A stretch of DNA of 64,000 bases, taken from Basidiobolus meristosporus CBS 931.73. Taxonomy: Eukaryota; Basidiobolomycota; Basidiobolomycetes; Basidiobolales; Basidiobolaceae. Below are positions 41,133-52,118 of this stretch, piece by piece. Location: contig MCFE01000096.1 of the NCBI GenBank assembly GCA_002104905.1, positions 1 through 64,000 on the forward strand, in the 5' to 3' direction. The notes beneath the pieces are model-generated. The model saw only the letters and a list, made by a program, of their open reading frames with translations, did no database searches and was not told the DNA's origin. Each line of letters begins with the position of its first letter. Position 1 is the first letter of the stretch. The translations under genes and the position numbers were made by a program.

Positions 41133-41616
41133 ACTACCGGCTGTCTAGGTCGCTCTCTGTGCGCGGTGTAGGTATGTGTGCAGGTATGGAGGGAGAGGGG
41201 GGGGGTACAGCTCACCAGCTTAAGGTTTCGGTTCCCGATCAGCCAACAGCAATCCCCGCATCACATGCCAGACTCGTATCTTGTTTACCCCAACCGACCA
41301 ATCGCCTTCCTCGCCTGATCAAAATACTGACTACTTGATCCAGACCAGTAGTCCCCTTTCTCACCGCAGATGCCTAGGTGGCTAGTGAGGAGGCCCAAGT
41401 AGAAGGGGCTTCCCAGGTGGATTTGGGACCTGGCCAGAGTTGGGGTTTAATCCCCATGGCGGTTCACCTTCCCTTGCTGGCCTGTCAAACCAAAATCCAG
41501 GATGCTTTGCCCCACAGTGGAGTTGCCTGTGTTGGGTTGTGAAAGCAATATGTGGATGATGGCAGGTGAGAACACTGGTCACTTGGTTGTATCCCAGGCA
41601 GAAGTCATGCGGTAAG
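41133..41616. other. Boundary between gene island and transposon region
   Basis: No gene supported. A poly-G/C tract at 41200-41210 belongs to the island side; from about 41340 the composition becomes that of the repeat regions. The promoter and possibly a first exon of the 19-exon gene lie here. Confidence 0.4.
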
Positions 41617-44600
41617 TGTTATAGGAGTTTTGGAGATATTGGAAGGGATTGGGAGAACCAGCACATAATGCGGTTTTCACTTCATGATTTACTAAATGTA
41701 AAAGTGGTACCTCTGCTTTTACATGGCCTTGGCAAGATAAACACACAGGAATATGTCTAGAAAGGTCCTAAGAGCCTGTGTGCAAAGTTTGGGGTTGTCT
41801 GGACAACTTTGAGAAATTTCATGTTCTGGGGACCTGATATTCTGGTGAAAATATTCTGGTAATTCCTAACAAGGAATTTGGTCAGTGTTCTCTAAGATTT
41901 GTATGTGGTGATCTATGTGACCAAGTAAGCTGAATATTTAGATGTAATCATAAACTTTTACCATACTTCCACTAGACTAAATATTCATATCATCTATTCC
42001 TAATTGTGAATCAAGATACTCTAATTTGTCTCTAGTTGATGGTTTGGTATATTTGTTGGCAATCATTTCATCTGTTGGACAATAAACTAAGCTGACCAAG
42101 TTGCTCCCTATAGCTTCCCAGATGAGATGATGTTCAACATCCAAGTGTTGAGTTCCAGCCCAAAAAGTTGGGTCTCTATCTAATTGTATATACCCTTGGT
42201 TATCCTGAAAAAATGTAGCAGGGGCTTTTTGACATAAACCCAAGTCATTAAAACGCTCTTTTAGCCACATTGCTTCTTTTGTAGCCTCACTGGCTGCCAT
42301 TTACTCAGCCTCTGTGATAGAAAGTGCTATGGTTGATGGCTTTCTTGAATTCTGTGTGTGTGCTCCTTTACTGTAAAGAAAGGTGTAACCTGTGGTGAAT
42401 CTTCTATCTTCTGCACTTCACCTCCAACCAGCATCCAGGTATCCTAAGATATCCTGTTCTGAATCCTTATGGGTGTACCTTAAGAAGATATTTACAGCTC
42501 ATTTTAAGTATCTAAAGATTCACTTTACTTCCACAATATGATCAGATCTATGGCTCTTACTATGCTGGCTGAGAACCTCCACCAAATATAAGATATTGGG
42601 ATATGTACCAAGCATGATACACATTGGACAGGCAGCTGTAGATTAGTAAGGGAAGTCTGGGCTTTCAGTTGCTACTGATCTCTCTTGATTTGGTTGAGCT
42701 TTGACCAAGTCAAAGTTTGTGTCCATTAGAGTAGCTGCTGGTTTACCATCTACCATATGGTACTTCTTAAGTATATGTTGAATGTATTTGGACTGGCTTA
42801 GGGTAATAGTCTGAGTGCTTCTGTCTATGGAGACTTTTTCTCTAAGTCACAACTGAGCTCTCCCAGATTGAACAATTGAAGCTCCTAGATAGGCTCCATT
42901 GAGTCTCCCCCAGTGTTTATTAATTATTAGTAGCTATAACAAGAGCATCCACATATAGAGCTACAAGAACTCAATTGGCTCTCTCAAACTTGATGTTTAT
43001 ACTATAGTTAACAATAATTCTATGGAAGCTCAAAGATTACAAATAATTGGCCAGTAAACCCATCAAGCTGGTCCATGTACATGTCCTCATCAAGTTCTTC
43101 ACTCAAAAGTGTAGTTTCCACATCTATTTGATGAATAAGAAACTTATATTTGGCTGTAATAGCCAGTATCAATCTGATGAAATAAACTTGGCTACCAGTG
43201 CAAAGGTTTCAGTGTTGTCCAGTTGTGTTGGTTGAGAGTATCCTTTGGCTACAACTCTTGTTTCATATCTTTCAACTGTACCATCAATCTTGTATTCTGT
43301 CATGAAGATCCATGTGCATCCAATGATTTTTGGTTTATTGGTAATTTGACCAAGTTGCAAGCTTGATTTGTCATCAGGGCCTGATACCTGTCACTCATTA
43401 CCATTCTCCAAGACTTTGTTGAAGGGCTATTTAGGGCATTTTATGCAGTCTAGGGATCATCAATATGGACCAAATAGGCATAGGCCAAGTTAGTTCCCTC
43501 ACTGATATAGTGCTATGGGCTATTTCTAGTCCAACTGGATCTCCTGCCCCATGATACTGCAATGATCACCTCTAGGATGTTTGTGGGCACAGATTTGCTC
43601 TTCAGTCATTGCAGATCTGCAAAACTTCCTCTGAGGGTATCTGGGGTGAAAAAACTCTCATTGCTTTGCATTAATGCAATCCTGATGATGAGTGGACTTG
43701 AGACTGAATTTTTGTTAACAATTGAGTCAGTTTTTGAGCAAATTTCAAATTTTCATTGAGCTACACATCCTTGAGCTTGAATTCTTCTTTACTCTGGTGC
43801 TTTAGAGTCTGCGCATTGTACTTGCATTACCAAAGCCTAAAAATATGCATTTTGCACTTTGATGCACAAATTTTGACCAATTTCCAGGCAGTGTCTTGGC
43901 ATATTCTAAGTAACTCAGCATTTTTAGGTGCTGGGCATTTGTTTTATATCCACATCACACCTCAAATAAACTAGAAACATCTGGTACTCTGCTTTAACTT
44001 CTATTTTCAAGATATGCAGCTGTAGTTATAGATTTTACCCATATATCAGGGTAATTCTTTGTCTGGTTCACAGATCTTGCTATTTCAGTTATTGATCTGT
44101 TTGCACATTCTGACACTTTATTTTGCTGTGGGGAGTATAATACAGTAGTCTCTAGCATAATCCCAAGAGTCTTGCACACGTGGATGAAGGGTATTGAGGT
44201 ATATTCTCCACCATGGTTGGAGAGTAATTTCCTGATTTGTTTATCAGCATCTCTCCCCACCATGGCTTTAAATTTCCAAAGCTTGAACAGAGCTTCTTCC
44301 TTTCTTCACATAAAGTAGATCCACATGTATGTTGTGTAACCATGAATCAATGAGATTAAGTACTTCATTCTGCCCTAGAATAAGCCTTGTATTGGTCCAC
44401 ACAGATCTGAGCAAATTGACCTATTCATTTCTTAGCCTTGATTCACCCAGAGCCCTCAAGTGATTGTCAGACTTGATTTCTATATATGCATGCTCTACAG
44501 AGGTCCAAATTAGCTGGCAGATTAGCTTTTTACCCTGGCAATTAGATCATTGCTCATTTTGCTCAAACTACCAACATTGATGTGTCCAAATCTTCCATCC

Positions 44601-46210
44601 CATAGCATTAGTGTTTCTTCATTTGAGTAACTTATATTGGCTTCCACAGACAATAAAATATAAGTCAGCTTGTACAGATCTGGATTTTAGATACCCAGAT
44701 CAGTAAGTGCACAATTTGGATCAGTGATCCTGCATCTGGTATTGTCACAACTGAAACTGAGTTATCTGCAGAGACCTTGCCTTCAGTTAGTAAGTTCTTG
44801 GCTATTTCTGGTACATAGAGCACTTCTTTGAAAGTAGGTATGTGGCTTCTTCCATCACTTCTGAGGCCTATAAGGATAGCTCCCTGTGCAACTGCATTGA
44901 GTGTACTAACTTTACTTATGAAGCCATGTCAATTAGAATTGCTCATTATTTGGTAATAGTTCTTCTTGCTGTGTAAAGTGCTGGGATGTCCCAGAGTCAA
45001 TACACCACATTTGAGAGTCCTTGTTTGTGGTTGTTATTAGGGCAGGTAGGAACAGTCTATCTTCAGTTAAAGTGGCATTTCCATAATCAGTCTATTTCTG
45101 TTGGTTAACACTTGTTGAGAAGCACCAGTTTGCTGTGTGTCCTTTCCTTTTGCAGTACTGGCAGGAAAAGTTGCTGCTGCCTTCAAATGGTCTTTGGTGT
45201 CTCCTCAGGTGGTTATCATTGCCTGATAAAGTATTTTTTTCTTTCCTCTCATTGGTGCTTGATTTTCTCAATCCTCCATAGAGGAGCCTTGTATATACAT
45301 AATTTAAGGTCAAATCATCAGGACTGGACTTTAAGGCTGCTACAAGGCCCTGAAACCTGTCTGTCAGGCTATTCAGGAGGGTATTTATTGCTTCTTCATC
45401 AGTACCTGTACACCCACAGATTCCATCTCATGAGCTACCTGGGTAATTCTGTTATTTAGATTTTCATTTCTTCTCTTGGCAGTGTCTTTATAGTGAAGAG
45501 TTTTTGTCTAAGATACACTTTATTTGTAACTGAACATGACTGGTACATGTCTTCTAGTTATTTTAAGGTACTTCTTGCTGTTTTTGCTCATCAGCATTGC
45601 ATTGGCAATTTGTCTTTGACATTAAGGTCAATGCAACTAAATGCATTCTGTACTTCCATCTGGTACTTTAGGGTAACTTCTCCTATGCATTAAGGAAAAA
45701 ATTTATCATCTACATAAGTGTCAAAATGCCTCTTTACTATAGCCATATCTCATCTCCTTCCAGATTTGGTAGTTAGATTTTTCCAACCTTTCAACAGAGG
45801 GAAGAATTTCAGTAAAAGCAGTAGTAGAAGTTGCAGAGAGTGACAGCTTGGAGCTCATAGCCTGCTGCAAGAGTTTTGGAGACTGTGGAAGTGATTAGAA
45901 GAATACATTGACTGTGTGGTTTTTGCTGATTGATTTGTTGAATGAGAACAAGGTACTGATACCTTGAGATGGTCTAGGCAAAACACACACAAAGATTATG
46001 TTTAGGAAGGTCCCAGTGCCACACATACAAGGCCTGAAGCTGTTTAGACAACTCAGAGTATTCTCACTAAAGCACCAGATAACAAGAGTTCAAAGTATCT
46101 CCAACAAAATCACAACAAAGAATTTGTTCAGAATTCTATAAGATATGTAAATAATGATCCACATCAATATACTTGTGGGTATTTAGGTGAAATTACAAGC
46201 CTTTTCACCA
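41617..46210 (-). mobile_element. Heavily decayed Copia element (minus strand)
   Basis: Degenerate LTRs at 41617-41965 (3') and 45863-46210 (5') bracket minus-strand remnants in Copia order. These are gag with a knuckle (CQYCKRKGHTANWC at about 45160), integrase pieces (44263-43994, with YSPQQNKVSECANRSITEIA) and an RT piece (GCTWIFMTEYKIDGTVERYE). The last is an RNase H piece (42300-41977, ending FTKPL-like KYTKPS). It is more diverged than the element at 13060-17732, so it is an older insertion of the same family. Confidence 0.8.
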
Positions 46211-46602
46211 ATAAGGTCCCTTGACTCAAAACTCACAAAATGATGCCTAATATCTATATGATTAGCTCCAGCATGAGAAGCAATCTCTCTCCTGAAGCAA
46301 ATGCCTGCTTGGAATCCTTATTGTTGTTAATTTTGCAGTCACACCTGAATATTCATCCAGCTTAATTGCATAGGCTGCTACCTAAAGTTGTAGAGAGTTT
46401 GGATTGAGTTCCTTGTTGGAATCTACTTGGAATCTACTTGCCAGATTATCAGGTATCCTGAACATATTAAATCTCAAAGTGGTCTATACAGCCTCACACT
46501 CTGGACACATGCTCTTGTGACCCTCTTAGACATATTATTCATGTTTGTTCTGCTAAGCTTATGCAACAGTGTAAGTGCTCATTGTAAATCAAATGCTTTA
46601 TT
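46211..46602. repeat. Copia fragments
   Basis: About 46225-46320 matches, on the minus strand, the RNase H region of the Copia family (around 13555-13640). About 46380-46560 is a diverged plus-orientation LTR piece. It forms the left flank of the tandem Copia array. Confidence 0.55.
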
Positions 46603-46951
46603 TGTTGTAAAAATTTGTATTTCCACCTAAATACTCACCTAACTTAGTCACTTAGATCAATACCTCCAAATCCTAGAGAATACTGATCAAATTCCTTGTC
46701 GGGATTTACTTAGAATATTTTTACCAAAATACCAGGTACCCAGAACATGAAAATTCTCAAAGTTGTCCAAACAGCCCCAAACGTTGCACACATGTTCTTG
46801 GGACCTTCCTTAGCATATTCTACATGTTTGTAATGCCAAGACCAGGTAAAAGTATAAATACTACTTTTACATTCAATAAATCATTAAGTGAAAACCACAT
46901 AATCTACTTGTTCTCCAAATCACTTCCAATATCTCCAAGACTCTTACAACA
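46603..46951 (+). repeat. Copia LTR, left
   Basis: 349 bp, TGTTGTAA...TTACAACA. It contains a TATA-like ATAAATACTACT and an AATAAATCATT polyadenylation-like signal. It differs from the middle LTR at roughly ten positions. Confidence 0.9.
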
Positions 46952-46963
46952 GGTTATGAGCCC
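46952..46963 (+). promoter_or_regulatory. PBS matching initiator tRNA-Met anticodon arm
   Basis: GGTTATGAGCCC directly after the LTR is complementary to GGGCTCATAACC, the anticodon arm of fungal initiator tRNA-Met. It is not complementary to a tRNA 3' end. This is the half-tRNA priming mode known for copia and Ty5. The gag ATG (46956) lies inside it. Confidence 0.7.
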
Positions 46964-47783
46964 CAAGCTGTCACTCTCTGCAATGTCTACTACTGCTATT
47001 ACTGGAATTTTTCCCTATGCTGAAAAGTTGGATGGATCTAACTACCAAGTGTGGAAGGTGAAGATGCAGATGCTGCTACAAGAAAGAGGCCTTTGGGATA
47101 TTGTCATGGGAGAAGAATGCCCTCCTAAAAATGTGGGAGAGGAAGCCTTAAAGTACCAGAAGAAAGAACAAAGTGCCTATAACTGCATTTGCCTTAATGT
47201 CAAGGACAAATTGCTAATTCAATGCTCAAGAGCAAAAACAGCAAAGAATGCCTGGAAGGCATTAGAAGACACCTACCAGTCATGTTCAGCTGCCAAGAAA
47301 ATGTATCTGAGAAGAAATTTCTTTACTACAAAGATGCTGGCAGGAGAAGAAATGAAAAATCTAATCAACAGAATTACCCTGCTGGTAGATGAGATGGAAT
47401 CTGTGGGCATACCAACTACTGATGAGGATGTGATAGTTACCATCCTGAATAGCCTGACAGACATGTTTCAGGGCCTTGTATCAGCCCTAGAGTCCAGAAC
47501 TGAAGATTTGACCTTAAATTATGTATATGGAAGGCTCCTGGATGAAGAATTAAGAAAATCAAGCGCCAATAAGAAGGAAGAAGAAAATGCTTTAATAAGC
47601 AATGATACCAACAAAGGAGGTACCCAAGGCCCTACAAAGGCAACAGCAACCTATTTTGCAACTACTGCAAAAGGAAAGGACACACATCAGACCGGTGTTT
47701 CAAAAAGAGAGATTATTGGCAAAAGAAGCCTGAATATGGAAATGCTGCAACAACTGAAGATAGACTATTCATATCTGCACTAA
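46956..47783 (+). CDS. Copia Gag (element 1)
   Basis: 275 codons from the ATG that overlaps the PBS, starting MSPKLSLSAM. The body has the Copia Gag pattern (FPYAEKLDGSNYQVWKVKMQ, AWKALEDTYQS, MKNLINRITLLVDEMESVGI, ALESRTEDLTLNYVYGRLL). The CCHC knuckle (CNYCKRKGHTSDRC) is not in this frame: it lies in the following pol frame at about 47655-47700. Gag therefore ends in an unrelated tail (KIDYSYLH). Compared with related copies, a one-base difference near 47627 separates the two frames. Confidence 0.85.
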   Translation: MSPKLSLSAMSTTAITGIFPYAEKLDGSNYQVWKVKMQMLLQERGLWDIVMGEECPPKNVGEEALKYQKKEQSAYNCICLNVKDKLLIQCSRAKTAKNAWKALEDTYQSCSAAKKMYLRRNFFTTKMLAGEEMKNLINRITLLVDEMESVGIPTTDEDVIVTILNSLTDMFQGLVSALESRTEDLTLNYVYGRLLDEELRKSSANKKEEENALISNDTNKGGTQGPTKATATYFATTAKGKDTHQTGVSKREIIGKRSLNMEMLQQLKIDYSYLH

Positions 47784-47785
47784 AT

Positions 47786-50700
47786 ATGACCACAAACAAG
47801 GATTCTCAGATGTGGTATATTGACTCTGGAGCTTCTCAACACTTTACACACCAAAAAGAACTTTTTACCCAATATCAAGAAATTCCAATTAAGAAGGTTT
47901 TCATGGGTGATGATAGAACACTTGATGCAGTGGGAGAAGGAACTATCCAAGTAAACCTAAGAAGCAGTGAAGGAAGCCATACACTGACCTTTAAAGAAGT
48001 ACTCTATGTACCAGAAATAGCCAAGAACCTACTCTCTGTAAGCAAGGCCACAGCAGAAGGACTCAGTTTGAGTTTTGACAATTCTGGATGCAGGATCACT
48101 GATCAAAATGGTGCCCATATTGCTTCAGGCATCAGAGATCAGAATCTATACAAGTTGACTTATATTCCATCAGATCTGGAAGCCAATATAAGTAACCTAA
48201 ATGAAGAAACACCAATGCTTTGGCACAGGAGATTTGGGCACATCAATTTTGATTATTTGCGCAAAATGATCAAAGATCAGCTAATTTCTGGAGTGAAAAT
48301 TGATCCCCCAGCTAATTTGGAGCACTGTGAAACCTGCATATATGGGAAACAAGCCAGACAACCGTTCAAGAGCTCTGGGTTAATCAAATCTAAGAAAAAA
48401 TTAGATCTAATTCACTCAGATCTGTGTGGACCTATGCAAAATTTATCCTTAGGTGGGACAAAGTATTTAATCACTTTTATTGATGATTATACAAGATACA
48501 CATGGGTCTACTTCATGGAGATAAAGGAAGAAGCTCTGTCTAAGTTCAGGGAGTTGAAAGCCATGGTGGAGAGAGAAACTGGTAAAAAAATCAAGAAAAT
48601 ATGCTCTGACAATAGTGGAGAATATACCTCAAAACTCTTCATCTACTTCTGCAAAATTCATGGGATAAAGCAAAAGACTACTACACCATACTCCCCACAG
48701 CAAAATGGAGTAGCAGAACAAGATAACAGATCAATAATTGATATGGCAAGATCTATGATCCATGATCAAAAATTATCCTATGATTTTTGGGCGGAATCAG
48801 TTGCCACTGCTGTATACCTTAAAAATAGGAGTTATAACAGAATACTTTGTGATTCTACTCCATTTGAAGCATGGTATGGATACAGACCAAGTGCAGAACA
48901 TCTAAGAATATTTGGGTGTATGGCATATGCCAAAAAACTGGCCGGAAATCAGTCAAAATTTCAGCCAAAAAGTGTAAAATGCATACTTTTGTGCTACTGC
49001 AATGAGAGTAAGGCATACAGACTCTACAATACCAAAGCAAAGAAGCTTATCAAGTCCAGGGATGTGTTGTTTGATGAAAATTCAAAATTTTTGCAAAAAA
49101 TGACATCAGATGATGACGAAAATTTGATCTCAAGTCCACCAATTGTCAGGATTGAATCAGAGCAAAACAATGAAAATTCTTTCACTCCAGAGGACTCTAC
49201 AACCGTGGTTCAGCCAGAATCAGTGCCCAGGAATATCCCAGAAGTGATCATTCCAGTATCAAATGCCCGGAGATCCAATTGGACAAGAAATAGCCCAAAT
49301 TACTATATCAATGAGGGTACAAACTTAGCCTATGCCTATTCAGTCCATATTGATGAACCCCAGACTGTAAAAGAGGCCCTAAATGGCCCTCAGACAAAGT
49401 TTTGGAGATCTGCAATGACTGAGGAATATCAGGCCCTGATGGAAAATCAATCTTGGGACTTAGTCAGATTACCAATCAACCAAAAATCAATTGGATGCAG
49501 ATGGGTCTTCATGACAAAATACAAGGCTGATGGTACAATTGAAAGATACAAAGCAAGACTTGTAGCCAGAGGATACTCTCAAACAAAAGGACTTGACTAT
49601 ACTGAGACCTTTGCACCGGTAGCCAAGTTTAATTCCATCAGATTAATATTGGCTATTGCAGCCAAATATAAGTTTTTTATTCATCAAATGGATGTAAAAA
49701 CTGCATTTTTGAATGGAGAACTTGATGAGGACGTGTATATGGACCAGTCTGATGGGTTTGTTGACCAAAATAACCCCCATTTGGTCTGCAAGCTTAAAAA
49801 GTCACTATATGGTCTCAAACAATCACCAAGAGCCTGGAATTGCAAGATAGATTCTTATTTGGAATCTTTGAGTTTCAAAAGAAGTAATGCTGACTATAGT
49901 ATATACTATAAGCCAGATAGAGCAAATCCAGTTCTATTAGCTCTATATGTGAATGATCTTACTATAGCTGCCAATAACCTAGAAACATTGGAAGAAACTA
50001 AATCCAGCCTATCTAAGGAGTTCAAGATGTCTGATTTAGGAGAACTTAGTTACTACTTAGGGATTAAGTTCTCCATAGACAGAAGTACCCAGACTATCAC
50101 CCTTAGTCAATCCAAGTATATTCAAGATATACTAAAGAAGTACAAAATGGAAGACTGTAAACCGGCAGCTACCCAAATGGAGACAAACCTTAACTTGGTC
50201 AAAACTCAACCAAATCAAGAGAGCTTGGTGCCATCTGAAAGCCCTAACTTTCCTTATCAGTCTATGGTCGGCAGTCTGATGTATATCATGCTTGGAACAC
50301 GTCCAGATATCTCATATTCAGTGGGAGTTGTCAGCCAACATAATCAGAATTATGGATCTGATCATATTGCAGCAGTTAACCGGATTTTTAGATACCTAAA
50401 AGGAGCTGCTGATATCTGCTTAAGATACACTTATAAGGATTCAGAACAGGATCTTGTGGGATACTCTGATGCAGATTGGGGATGAAATTTAGAAGACAGA
50501 AGATCCACCACAGGATACACCTTTCTTTACTGTAAAGGAGCAATTTCATGGAATTCAAGAAAGCAGCCAACCGTAGCACTTTCCACCACAGAGGCAGAGT
50601 ATATGGCAGCCTGTGAAGCTACAAAAGAAGCAATGTGGTTAAGAAAGCTGTTTACAGATTTAGGCCTATGTCAAAAAACGCCTATTACTTTATTTCAAGA

Positions 50701-50926
50701 TAATCAAGGATGTATACAATTAGGTAGAAATCCAACTTTTCATGCTAGAACCAAGCACATAGATATTAGACATCATTTCATACGTGGAGCTATAGAGAAT
50801 AACTTAGTTAGCTTAGTTTACTATCCTACAGATGAAATGATTGCAGACATATTTACCAAACCATTAGCTAGAGACAAGTTTGAATATCTTAGGTCAAAAT
50901 TAGGACTAGTCAGTATGAACATTTAG
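47786..50926 (+). pseudogene. Copia Pol (element 1), inactivated
   Basis: Protease (MWYIDSGASQHF), GAG-pre-integrase (LWHRRFGHI...CETCIYGKQ), integrase, RT and RNase H in Ty1/copia order. Defects: the RT catalytic YVDD reads YVND (about 49950), and a TGA at 50483-50485 interrupts RNase H where element 2 has CGA. After it the frame continues to 50926. Integrase also differs at conserved sites (SDNSGEY for SDNGGEY, AEQDNRS for AERANRS). The frame probably begins upstream of 47786 to include the zinc knuckle. Confidence 0.9.
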
Positions 50927-50927
50927 C

Positions 50928-50937
50928 TGAGTGGGAG
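50928..50937 (+). promoter_or_regulatory. Polypurine tract, element 1
   Basis: TGAGTGGGAG precedes the LTR; the same tract occurs at 55261-55270 and, reversed, beside the decayed minus-strand copy. Confidence 0.7.
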
Positions 50938-51285
50938 TGTTGTAAAAATTTGTATTTCCACCTAAATATTCACCTAACTTAGTCAGTTAGATCATTACCT
51001 TCAAATCCTAGAGAATACTGACCAAATTCTTGTTGGGATTTACTTAGAATATTTTCACCAAAATACCAGGTACCCAGAACATGAAAATTCTCAAAGTTGT
51101 CCAAACAGCCCCAAACTTTGCACACATGTTCTTGGGACCTTCCTTAGCATATTCTACATGTTTGTAATGCCAAGACCAGGTAAAAGTATAAATACTACTT
51201 TTACATTCAATAAATCATTAAGTGAAAACCACATAAACTACTTGTTCTCCCAATCACTTCCAATATCTCCAAGACTCTTACAACA
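50938..51285 (+). repeat. Copia LTR, middle (shared)
   Basis: 348 bp. It is followed immediately by the PBS of element 2 and preceded by the polypurine tract of element 1, so it serves both elements. Confidence 0.92.
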
Positions 51286-51289
51286 GGTT

Positions 51290-52116
51290 ATGAGCCCCAA
51301 GCTGTCACTCTCTGCAATGTCTACTACTGCTATTACTGGAATTTTTCCCTCTGCTGAAAAGTTGGATGGATCTAACTACCAAGTGTGGAAGGTGAAGATG
51401 AAGATGCTGCTGCAAGAAAGAGGCCTTTGGATATTGTCATGGGAGAAGAATGCCCTCCTAAAAATGTGGGAGAGGAAGCCTTGAAGTACCAGAAGAAAGA
51501 ACAAAGTGCCTATAACTGCATTTGCCTTAATGTCAAGGACAAATTGCTAATTCAATGCTCAAGAGCAAAAACGGCAAAGAATGCCTGGAAAGCATTAGAA
51601 GACACCTACCAGTCATGTTCAGCTGCCAAGAAAATGTATCTGAGAAGAAAATTCTTTACTACAAAGATGCTGCTAGGAGAAGAAATGAAAAATCTAATCA
51701 ACAGAATTACCCTGCTGGTAGATGAGATGGAATCTGTGGGCATACCAACTACTGATGAGGATGTGATAGTTACCATCCTGAATAGCCTGACAGACGAGTT
51801 TCAGGGCCTTGTATCAGCCCTAGAGTCCAGAACTGAAGATTTGACCTTAAATTACGTATATGGAAGGCTCCTGGATGAAGAATTAAGAAAATCAAGCGCC
51901 AATAAGAAGGAAGAAGAAAATGCTTTAATAAGCAATGATACCAACAAAGGAGGTACCCAAGACCCTACAAAGGCAACAGCAACCTATTTTGCAACTACTG
52001 CAAAAGGAAAGGACACACATCAGACCGGTGTTTCAAAAAGAGAGATTATCAGCAAAAGAAGCCTGAATATGGAAATGATGAAACAACTGAAGATAGACTA
52101 TTCATATCTGCACTAA
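51290..52116 (+). pseudogene. Copia Gag (element 2), frameshifted
   Basis: Same start and sequence as gag of element 1, but one G is missing at about 51427-51429 (GGCCTTTGGATATT against GGCCTTTGGGATATT), splitting it into a first frame ending at 51484 and a second one from 51385 to 52116. The gag-to-pol frame offset near 51950 is the same as in element 1. Confidence 0.88.
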
Positions 52117-52118
52117 AT

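Larger units (their letters stand above)
46603..51285 (+). mobile_element. Copia element 1 of a tandem pair
   Basis: LTRs 46603-46951 and 50938-51285; PBS 46952-46963; gag 46956-47783; pol 47786-50926; polypurine tract about 50928-50937 (GAGTGGGAG). Nearly full length, but pol is inactivated by a catalytic change and a nonsense codon. Its 3' LTR is also the 5' LTR of element 2. Confidence 0.9.

Noticed and set aside
46824-46955. Gag start at the upstream ATG within the LTR
   Set aside because: This part is untranslated leader inside the LTR (also at 51158 and 55492, the latter with no gag behind it); the ATG after the LTR at 46956 fits the family.
47575-47783. Canonical -1 slippery heptamer between Copia gag and pol
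   Set aside because: I found no X-XXY-YYZ sequence in the gag frame in the overlap; the shared offset is reported without claiming a programmed mechanism.
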